Origin: Haloferacaceae archaeon
GTDB lineage: Archaea > Halobacteriota > Halobacteria > Halobacteriales > Haloferacaceae
DNA: 12,210 nucleotides
NCBI GenBank assembly: GCA_003554115.1
Contig: PWFE01000030.1
Coordinates: 1 to 12,210, forward strand
Reading direction: 5' to 3'
Shown here in pieces: positions 6,514-12,210 of this stretch (the first letter of the stretch is position 1; the number at the start of each line of letters is the position of its first letter). The notes below the pieces were generated by a model that was not told where the DNA came from, did no database searches, and worked only from the letters and a program-made list of their open reading frames with translations. Both the position numbers and the translations under genes were made by a program.

Positions 6514-7107
6514 CTACAGCTCGCCTTTCGTGCTTGGGGTGTCGCTCCGTCGACCGTCGATCTGCGTGGCGTCGTCGAGTGCGCGCGCAAGGGCTTTAAA
6601 TAGGGCTTCGACCTCGTGGTGAGCGTTGGTTCCCGAGACGATTTCGGCGTGGAGTGTCACCCCGGCGTTGAGTGCAAGCGACTCGGCGAAGTGGCGAGCC
6701 ATATCGCTGGTAAACTCGCCGATCTGATCCTGTGAGAACTCGCCGTCGAACGCGAAGTAGGGTCGACCACTGACGTCGACGACGACCGAGGCGACCGCCT
6801 CGTCCAGCGGGACTCGTCGGTCGGCATACCGGACGATCCCGCGTTTGTCGCCGAGAGCCTCCTCAAGTGCTTTGCCGAGAGTGATCCCCACGTCCTCGAC
6901 GGTGTGATGATCGTCGATTTCGAGATCGCCATCGCATCGGACAGTGAGATCAAACAAACCGTGTTTGGCCAGTGCACCCAGCATGTGATCGAAAAAGCCG
7001 ATTCCCGTCTCGACCGTCGACTCGCCGTCGCCGTCGAGATCCAGCGTCACCTCGATGGTCGTTTCGCTCGTCTCGCGGCTGAGTGCTGCGGTCCGTCTCT
7101 CGCTCAT
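6514..7107 (-). CDS. hisB: Imidazoleglycerol-phosphate dehydratase (histidine synthesis)
   Basis: This 197-residue enzyme dehydrates imidazole-glycerol phosphate to imidazole-acetol phosphate. The family's metal-binding and catalytic motifs are intact: FFDHML (38-43), DDHHTVED (65-72) and [12 protein letters not shown] (161-172). The C-terminus STKGEL is also typical. It is monofunctional, without the phosphatase domain of enterobacterial HisB. The open frame extends 76 codons further upstream, but that part is Arg/Ser/Pro-rich, crosses into hisA, and does not resemble the family. The ATG at 7105-7107 (MSERRTAAL) is therefore the start. A weak TATA-like CATATC (7130-7135) is centred about 25 bp upstream, in the 70-bp gap to hisA. 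The stop is TAG at 6514-6516. Confidence 0.96.
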   Translation of the reverse strand: MSERRTAALSRETSETTIEVTLDLDGDGESTVETGIGFFDHMLGALAKHGLFDLTVRCDGDLEIDDHHTVEDVGITLGKALEEALGDKRGIVRYADRRVPLDEAVASVVVDVSGRPYFAFDGEFSQDQIGEFTSDMARHFAESLALNAGVTLHAEIVSGTNAHHEVEALFKALARALDDATQIDGRRSDTPSTKGEL

Positions 7108-7129
7108 AAGCCTACTGAGACACGCGGGG

Positions 7130-7135
7130 GATATG
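7130..7135 (-). promoter_or_regulatory. Weak TATA-like element upstream of hisB
   Basis: CATATC on the minus strand, in an otherwise GC-rich gap, is centred about 25 bp before the hisB ATG. The spacing fits a leaderless promoter, but the sequence is a poor match, and hisB may instead be read through from hisA. Confidence 0.35.
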
Positions 7136-7177
7136 GTGGTTGCGCTCGGCTGTGGCACGCAAGCGCCACGCGTTCGA

Positions 7178-7909
7178 TTAGTTGACCGCCTCGCGGGCGG
7201 CATCGAGCGTAAACGCTCCCTCGTACAGTGCGGTCCCAACAACGACGGCGGCCGCACCCGCATCCCGCAGGGCGAGCATATCTTCGATGGTTGCGACTCC
7301 ACCGCTGGCGACGACCGGGATCTCGACGGCCGCACAGACCCGACTCACCAACTCAGTGTTGACGCCCTCCAGTTGTCCTTCGACGTCGACGTCAGTAAAC
7401 AGAATCGCACCGGCACCCAACTGTTCGTAGCGTTCTGCGGCCTCAGCGGGATCAAGTCCGGTTGATTCGGTCCATCCAGCGACCACGACTTCACCATTCT
7501 TCGCATCAAGGCTCACCATTACCGAGCCAGGATATCGCTCGGAGATCTCGGCGACAATCTCTGGGGTTTCGACGGCCGCGGTGCCCAGAATAACGCGGTC
7601 GACGCCGAGTTCGAGGAGTTCAAACGCGTCGGCGGCCGTCCGAATTCCGCCACCGATCTGGAGGTCGACCTCGCTTGTTTCGATAATCGTCTCGAAGGCC
7701 GCACTGTTGACGCGCTCGCCTTCGAATGCGCCGTCAAGATCGACCAGATGGAGCGTCTCTGCGCCTTGGCCGACCCACTGGTCGGCAGCCGTCTGCGGCT
7801 CGCCATAGCGTTTTTCGGTGCCGCGTTCGCCCGCGACGAGTTGGACGACCTCGCCGTTTTGGACGTCGACTGCCGGAATCACCTCGAACTGCGGAAATAC
7901 TGCGGTCAT
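7178..7909 (-). CDS. hisA: ProFAR isomerase, HisA (histidine synthesis)
   Basis: This 243-residue (beta/alpha)8-barrel enzyme opens the ribose ring of ProFAR by an Amadori rearrangement (EC 5.3.1.16). FEVIPAVDV carries the first catalytic Asp (residue 14), and SLDAK carries the second (135). Family motifs HLVDLDGA (54-61) and QIGGGIR (84-90), plus the phosphate-binding ASGGV (201-205) and [10 protein letters not shown] (222-231), are in place. The frame stays open for 32 codons further upstream, but family proteins start just before the first barrel strand. The ATG at 7907-7909 is also preceded at the right distance by a TATA-like element. hisB follows 70 bp downstream; flaJ ends 64 bp upstream. 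The stop is TAA at 7178-7180. Confidence 0.96.
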   Translation of the reverse strand: MTAVFPQFEVIPAVDVQNGEVVQLVAGERGTEKRYGEPQTAADQWVGQGAETLHLVDLDGAFEGERVNSAAFETIIETSEVDLQIGGGIRTAADAFELLELGVDRVILGTAAVETPEIVAEISERYPGSVMVSLDAKNGEVVVAGWTESTGLDPAEAAERYEQLGAGAILFTDVDVEGQLEGVNTELVSRVCAAVEIPVVASGGVATIEDMLALRDAGAAAVVVGTALYEGAFTLDAAREAVN

Positions 7910-7933
7910 ATGCAGTCGTTCGACGGTCGGGTG

Positions 7934-7939
7934 GTAAAA
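7934..7939 (-). promoter_or_regulatory. TATA-like element of hisA
   Basis: TTTTAC on the minus strand is centred about 27 bp before the hisA ATG and is the only AT-rich block in the 64-bp gap after flaJ. It suggests a leaderless hisA mRNA. The short T-run could also help to end the archaellum transcript. Confidence 0.5.
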
Positions 7940-7973
7940 CACGACGGTTGCGGTCGAGAACGCTACCAGCTGT

Positions 7974-9716
7974 TCAGATCGCCAGAATAATTGCAACGAC
8001 CTCACGGGTGAAGATGGCGACCAAACAGCCCAGCCAAGTCAACATCACGAAATGGATGTAGGCGGTCGCCTTGTTGCCGCCGTCGATGGTTCGGATCATC
8101 ACCGCAGAGAGGGCGGCATTAAACAGGATAACAAGCAACAGCAGGTACTCGATCAACGGGATGTTGTACGGGTCGGGATGAATGATCTGGCCCACATCGA
8201 ACTGGTCGACATCGAGGTCCGTCGAGAAGTCGGCCAGAATATTGACGACTTCGAGGCCAATAAAGAACGCGAATGTCGCGGCGGCTGTAATCCCGTACAG
8301 CAGGCCGATAAGCGTCGTCGTCGCCTGTTTGCGCTTGGTCCGAAGCTGGTTGATCGCGTTCATATTCGAACTGATCACCTCGCCGAGCAGCTTCGTGTTC
8401 CCACCCATCTGTCGGCCGACCAGAAACATCTCGCTGAACTTCTGGATGAGATACGACCGACACTCGATACTGAACTCACCCCACGCTTGATCCGGATCGA
8501 GCCGCATTCCGAGCCGCCGGTACAGTCGGTTGACTTTCGGCGAGAGCGCGCCGAAATCTTTTGTACGGAGCGTTTCAAGGACTGCCGAGGTTGTCGCCTG
8601 CTTGGCGTGTTCGGCCGCCCCCAACGACCGAATGAAGTTCGGGAACTGATCGTCGCGTTTGTGGATCGTCTGTTCTTCGTTTCGCAGGACGATTCCGGTC
8701 ACCAACAGCGGCGTGACTGGAAAGCCAATGTACACCGGCAGCGGCACGCCATCGAGGAAAAACAGCAAGCCGTCGACGCCCGGACCAATGCCGAGAAAGC
8801 CGAAACCCATAAAGAACACCAGCAGCATCGAGCCGATGCCACCGAACGCCAGCGAGCCCCAGAGCTTGCGGTTTTCGACGAAGCGTGCCTCGGGGAAGAA
8901 CCAGACCGGATCGTACGGTGCCATCGTCCGAATGACGAAAAAGAACCCGAATTGGACGAACATGAACATCACAATTACGCCGACGACCGTCACTGTCGGA
9001 TTAACGCCGGACAGAATCGGCAGCACGATTGCAAACACGAGTGCGAACGTCATCGAGAGAATCATCGACATGTAGAGGTCTTTCATCACCTCGATGTTGT
9101 CGAGCGACCCCTCGTAGACCGTGCTGTACTGTTCCATGAGGATGTCCTGTTCATTGATCATGAAGTCCTTCATCTCTTGGCCAGCACCCATGATGTAGCC
9201 CAACCGCTCGAAAAAGTCTGCCAGTGCTTTGGATGGAACCTCCTTTGCCCGCCGTCGACACGCCTCGTCGAGACTCTGATTCCAGGTGTCGACGAGATGA
9301 ACGACATGGCCCATCTCTTCGGCCAACACTCCGTACTCTTCTTCTCCGGCCAGCGTTCGGAACACCTCCATTCGGTCAATGTTGGTCATCGACAACACTG
9401 TCATGTGCGTCATCACCAGATGAAACTGGTTTTCGATCTGGATGCGGCGCTGGCTCAGATAGATTTTCGGGTAGATCACCGCGGCTCCGAACAACAGCAA
9501 CCCGAGCATTGGCAGCGGGAGTCGAATGATAATGGGTACTGTCAGCAACACTGCTCCTGCAATCGTCGCAAGAAACAGCACAAATGCGGGCGCCAGCACC
9601 GCCAGTAGATACCGCTTGCGTGACATCTCCAATTCGTCGTACGACGCAAGCACTTCAGCAGTAAACGTCAGCAGTGTATCGAGTCGGTCAGTCGACTGCT
9701 CGGTTTGGGTCGCCAT
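7974..9716 (-). CDS. flaJ: Archaellum assembly membrane platform protein FlaJ (ArlJ)
   Basis: This 580-residue membrane protein is the platform on which the FlaI motor acts, related to type II secretion GspF/PilC. About nine hydrophobic segments lie near residues 38-60, 66-83, 214-236, 241-263, 286-310, 325-343, 466-494, 520-542 and 552-578. Two cytoplasmic, charged helical regions (about 90-210 and 345-465) correspond to the two T2SSF-like domains, which contact FlaI. The second contains the MFLVGRQMGGNTKLLGE stretch, similar in layout to the first-domain segment around 170-190. The start is ATG at 9714-9716, 8 bp after the flaI stop, with no Shine-Dalgarno sequence, so coupled translation is likely. 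It is the last gene of the archaellum cluster here. The stop is TGA at 7974-7976. Confidence 0.95.
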   Translation of the reverse strand: MATQTEQSTDRLDTLLTFTAEVLASYDELEMSRKRYLLAVLAPAFVLFLATIAGAVLLTVPIIIRLPLPMLGLLLFGAAVIYPKIYLSQRRIQIENQFHLVMTHMTVLSMTNIDRMEVFRTLAGEEEYGVLAEEMGHVVHLVDTWNQSLDEACRRRAKEVPSKALADFFERLGYIMGAGQEMKDFMINEQDILMEQYSTVYEGSLDNIEVMKDLYMSMILSMTFALVFAIVLPILSGVNPTVTVVGVIVMFMFVQFGFFFVIRTMAPYDPVWFFPEARFVENRKLWGSLAFGGIGSMLLVFFMGFGFLGIGPGVDGLLFFLDGVPLPVYIGFPVTPLLVTGIVLRNEEQTIHKRDDQFPNFIRSLGAAEHAKQATTSAVLETLRTKDFGALSPKVNRLYRRLGMRLDPDQAWGEFSIECRSYLIQKFSEMFLVGRQMGGNTKLLGEVISSNMNAINQLRTKRKQATTTLIGLLYGITAAATFAFFIGLEVVNILADFSTDLDVDQFDVGQIIHPDPYNIPLIEYLLLLVILFNAALSAVMIRTIDGGNKATAYIHFVMLTWLGCLVAIFTREVVAIILAI

Positions 9717-9724
9717 ACGGCTCG

Positions 9725-11398
9725 CTACTCACCAGTAATTGGCGAGGGGCGCATCGAGAAAGGCAGTCCCTCGACGCCATCCCGCTGGAAGGCATCGATT
9801 GTCTCGTTGACTTCGTGGTAGCCCAACACGCCCTCTTGGATCATCCGCTCGGTGACCTCTGCGCGGTAGGACAACTGGTCGTAGATGTCTCGTGTATCAG
9901 CATAGCCGAGCAGGGTCGCGATCTGTTCTTCGAGCACATACGAGTTGTTCATCCCCTGGAAGACGATCTCGTCTTCGACGGGATCCCAGGTAAAGACCTC
10001 ACGCGTGACGACGCCGTCCATCTCTTTGGAGTAGCCTTCGATCTCTTGGACACTGGTGACCCGTCGTAGGACTTTATCGCCCTGTTTAACACGGTTCTGG
10101 AACAGTGCCACGTCGGCGTTGTCCATGAACGTCTCGGGAACGTTGATCGGATCACCGGTAAACCGCTGAATCATCGAGACGATGTCGCTGGCGTGGAACG
10201 TCAGCATGACAGGGTGGCCCGTCTGGGCAGCCTGGAATGCCATCCGGCCTTCAGCACCACGAACCTCCCCGACGATAATGTAGTCAGGACGCGAACGGAG
10301 GGCGGCCGCAACCAGATCGAACATGTCGACCTCGCTTCCGGCTTCGCCCTCACGCGTCATCAACTGCTGCCAGGTGTCGTGGGGCGGAAGCACCTCGGCA
10401 GTGTCCTCTGCAGTGTAGATTTTCGCATCACGCGGAATGTATGACAAGATCGCATTCAGCGTCGTTGTTTTTCCGGACGCGGTCTCGCCGACAACGAACA
10501 CCGTCTGTTCGTTCTCCAAACAGAGCCACAGGTAGGCCGCTAACTCCGGCGACAGCGTCTGCCAGTTGGTAATCTGGTTGACCGACAGCGGGACGTCCTC
10601 GCTTTGACGGATCGTCAGCGAGGGGCCTTTGATCGAGACATCATCGGAGTAGATGATGTTGACACGCGAGCCATCGGGCAGCGTTGAGTCGACAATCGGA
10701 TCCGAATCCGAAACGGGATCACCGATTCGTTCGCCCATGTTCCGGAGCCACGAGTCGAACTCTTCGAGACTGCCGAAGTCGACTGTCGTCGGCATCATCC
10801 CGAACGTTCCGTGGTCGACGTGACACTCATGAGGGCCGATAACGTGAATATCCTCGTTCTGTGTATCACGCATAACCGGCTCCAGTGGACCGAAGCCGAC
10901 GATATCCCGGTTCAGCCGGTAGCGAATCGCATTGTACGTCTCGCGGCTGACGTCGATTTTGCCGAGGTTCCAGAACTGTTTGACCCGGTCATAGAAGTTG
11001 GTCTCGCCGTCTGTGATGTAGGTTGCATCCTCTAGCAGTTCCTCGATGAGGTCGTCGTAGCCGGATTCATCGGCTGGCGCGCTGTGGTGACCGCTCATCG
11101 ACAGCAGCTTTCGTTTGACTTTTTCGAGGATTACCGCCTCCGAATCCGACAGCGTCGGCTCGACGGTGTAGTATTTGAGTTTCTGGCCCACATCGCCGTG
11201 GACGTGACAGAAAATCGGCCCACCGACCGGGTACAGCACGTTCGGCCGGCGGGTTTCGTAATCGTCGGGACTGTCGACGAGCAGCGGGAACTCCCCGGTG
11301 ATCTGTTTGAACTTCATCAGATGCTCCCGGAGGTGCGGCCGTCGCATCGCCATCTGTTTGAGTTCGTCGGATGGCTTGGGAGTTCCTTGGTCAGTCAT
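9725..11398 (-). CDS. flaI: Archaellum motor ATPase FlaI (ArlI)
   Basis: This 557-residue cytoplasmic hexameric ATPase of the type II/IV secretion superfamily powers archaellum assembly and rotation. Motifs in order: Walker A GETASGKT (304-311), Asp box IYTAEDTAE (327-335), Walker B YIIVGEVRG (373-381) and His box TGHPVMLTFHA (393-403). All key residues are present. The N-terminal part (about 1-240) is the extended domain typical of FlaI, with a PDGSRVNI strand (241-248) before the ATPase core. The C-terminal region 420-557 includes the family's long helical extension. The start is ATG at 11396-11398, 15 bp after the flaH stop. The stop is TAG at 9725-9727. Other secretion ATPases (GspE2/PilB type) are excluded by the flaH and flaJ neighbours. 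Confidence 0.95.
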   Translation of the reverse strand: MTDQGTPKPSDELKQMAMRRPHLREHLMKFKQITGEFPLLVDSPDDYETRRPNVLYPVGGPIFCHVHGDVGQKLKYYTVEPTLSDSEAVILEKVKRKLLSMSGHHSAPADESGYDDLIEELLEDATYITDGETNFYDRVKQFWNLGKIDVSRETYNAIRYRLNRDIVGFGPLEPVMRDTQNEDIHVIGPHECHVDHGTFGMMPTTVDFGSLEEFDSWLRNMGERIGDPVSDSDPIVDSTLPDGSRVNIIYSDDVSIKGPSLTIRQSEDVPLSVNQITNWQTLSPELAAYLWLCLENEQTVFVVGETASGKTTTLNAILSYIPRDAKIYTAEDTAEVLPPHDTWQQLMTREGEAGSEVDMFDLVAAALRSRPDYIIVGEVRGAEGRMAFQAAQTGHPVMLTFHASDIVSMIQRFTGDPINVPETFMDNADVALFQNRVKQGDKVLRRVTSVQEIEGYSKEMDGVVTREVFTWDPVEDEIVFQGMNNSYVLEEQIATLLGYADTRDIYDQLSYRAEVTERMIQEGVLGYHEVNETIDAFQRDGVEGLPFSMRPSPITGE

Positions 11399-11413
11399 GG
11401 CTCTGGAGGGTCC

Positions 11414-12175
11414 TTATGCAACACTACGGCTCTCAATGACAATACCTGTTCCGGACCGAACGGAAAAACCGATTGTATCGCCAACTTGTTCGCCCATCCC
11501 GGCAAACCGTTTGACCTGCAGTTGTCGACGAATGTCGTTGCCGACTTCGATCATCTGGATTTCGATAAACACGTCAGCAATCGACCGGAACGGGCCAATC
11601 GCCTCCTCGTCGACGGTCGAGGGGTCGACCGTCAGGACGATGATTTTGCCGTCGGAGATCATACTCCGGAAAAACGAGATGATCTCAAGGGCGGCCTGTC
11701 GCTCGTCGTTTTGCCGAACCAGCGACTCGAACGTTGGGTCGTTTCGGAGAATCGCATCGAAGGTATCAATGATGACGATATCCGGTTCCCACATCGTTTC
11801 GGCCTCCATCAGGCGTTTTAACAGCTGTTTGCGCTCGGTGTTCTCATTGCCGCCACGCAGTGCGCCTGCACTGTCGAAATCCGCATGGAGAAACAGCAAC
11901 TCCTCGCGCAACAGTGGCTTGACGATATCGTACGAAAGCGAATGCATCTGGTCGATAAACCCAGAGACGGTGAGCTCGGTAGAGAGGAATGTCACCGAGG
12001 CATCCTCTTGGGTGAAGCCGTAGCTGAACCGCTGGCTGATCGCGCTTTTGCCGGCCCCGTAGTCGCCTTCAAGCAGGACGATACTGCCGCGTGGGATACC
12101 ACCACCCAGTTCTTTGTTCAGCCGGTCGTGGTCCTCCATGCCGAGCGAAATCAGGTTGCGGTGTGCTCTACTCAT
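11414..12175 (-). CDS. flaH: Archaellum motor ATP-binding protein FlaH (ArlH)
   Basis: This 253-residue RecA/KaiC-like cytoplasmic protein binds ATP and forms a ring with FlaI at the base of the archaellum. Walker A is GDYGAGKS (37-44) and Walker B is DIVIIDTFD (132-140). As is usual in FlaH, there is no Glu directly after the Walker B Asp where RecA-type ATPases have one, in line with nucleotide binding rather than fast hydrolysis. An STELT segment (65-69) follows the second strand, as in KaiC-like proteins. The start is ATG at 12173-12175, two bases after the preceding TAA. The stop is TAA at 11414-11416. In haloarchaea this gene sits between flaG and flaI, as here. Confidence 0.95.
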   Translation of the reverse strand: MSRAHRNLISLGMEDHDRLNKELGGGIPRGSIVLLEGDYGAGKSAISQRFSYGFTQEDASVTFLSTELTVSGFIDQMHSLSYDIVKPLLREELLFLHADFDSAGALRGGNENTERKQLLKRLMEAETMWEPDIVIIDTFDAILRNDPTFESLVRQNDERQAALEIISFFRSMISDGKIIVLTVDPSTVDEEAIGPFRSIADVFIEIQMIEVGNDIRRQLQVKRFAGMGEQVGDTIGFSVRSGTGIVIESRSVA

Positions 12176-12177
12176 TA

Positions 12178-12210
12178 TTAGGATCCTCTGAATTCGAACA
12201 GCTCTTCATC
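12178..12210 (-). CDS. C-terminal end of the archaellum gene before flaH, probably flaG (5' part outside the window)
   Basis: On the minus strand the frame entering from the right edge encodes only ten residues, DEELFEFRGS, and then TAA at 12178-12180. This is two bases before the flaH ATG. Such tight packing and the acidic sequence fit the tail of the preceding operon gene. In haloarchaeal archaellum clusters that gene is normally flaG, but ten residues cannot prove it. A second frame is also open across this short stretch. Confidence 0.45.
   Translation of the reverse strand, partial: DEELFEFRGS

Noticed and set aside
7152..7169. GTGGC...GCCAC inverted repeat after hisA as a terminator
   Set aside because: The stem is only five pairs with an unpaired 8-nt interior and no T-run on the hisA strand, so it is not a convincing terminator.
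7108..7335. 76-codon N-terminal extension of the hisB frame
   Set aside because: It is Arg/Ser/Pro-rich, overlaps the hisA coding region and does not resemble HisB. The family N-terminus starts at the ATG at 7107.
7910..8005. 32-codon N-terminal extension of the hisA frame
   Set aside because: HisA proteins begin shortly before the first barrel strand (FEVIPAVDV here). The extension overlaps the end of flaJ and the TATA-like element.
8052..9608. Long plus-strand open frame of 518 codons opposite flaJ
   Set aside because: Its product is dominated by His, Arg, Gln and Asp/Glu without domain order, which is what the antisense frame of a haloarchaeal gene looks like. flaJ on the other strand has a clear family match.
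11084..11821. Plus-strand open frame of 245 codons spanning the flaI/flaH junction
   Set aside because: It runs antisense across the end of one archaellum gene and the start of another, shows no recognisable domain, and has no promoter-like sequence.
1..12210. Search for tRNA, rRNA, CRISPR arrays, insertion sequences and defence genes
   Set aside because: No regularly spaced repeats, transposase-like proteins, terminal repeats or tRNA-like cloverleaf were seen, and nearly all bases belong to housekeeping, transport or archaellum genes.

Overview
The window looks like chromosomal DNA of a halophilic archaeon (class Halobacteria). The proteins are rich in Asp and Glu, and the substrate-binding protein is a Tat-exported lipoprotein. 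Several genes have TATA-like elements about 25-27 bp before the start codon, as expected for leaderless mRNAs. CTAG is almost absent, and the archaellum genes flaH-flaI-flaJ are of the haloarchaeal type. The genus cannot be fixed from the sequence alone.

Layout, left to right. (1) Positions 1-144 (+) hold the last codons of a protein that looks like the PDZ end of an HtrA-type protease. (2) Positions 170-3028 (-) hold a two-gene iron(III) uptake unit: a Tat lipoprotein followed by a fused two-domain permease, with no ATPase gene. A TTAGGNNNNCCTAA palindrome stands before each gene, which suggests iron control by a DtxR-family repressor. (3) Positions 3156-4142 (-) encode an M14-family (aspartoacylase/succinylglutamate desuccinylase-like) zinc hydrolase. 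It is divergent from upp (4199-4876, +), uracil phosphoribosyltransferase, and both may use the same short AT element. (4) Positions 4883-7909 (-) encode, in transcription order, hisA, hisB, an HTH-ACT regulator, a small four-helix membrane protein and a YigZ/IMPACT-family protein. The regulator has a good Shine-Dalgarno sequence and overlaps the membrane protein gene as TGATG. hisA, hisB and the YigZ gene appear to have their own leaderless promoters. (5) Positions 7974-12175 (-) are the end of the archaellum operon, flaH-flaI-flaJ, with the last codons of the gene before flaH at 12178-12210.

The archaellum genes form the motor module: FlaI is the ATPase, FlaH its ATP-binding partner and FlaJ the membrane platform. 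hisA and hisB encode two steps of histidine synthesis, and the ACT regulator behind hisB may sense an amino acid. The iron genes are the only part with clear operator-like sequences. I found no rRNA, tRNA, CRISPR array, insertion sequence or other mobile element. Genes are tightly packed and the longest gap is about 127 bp. I see no clearly new system; the most useful observations are regulatory.
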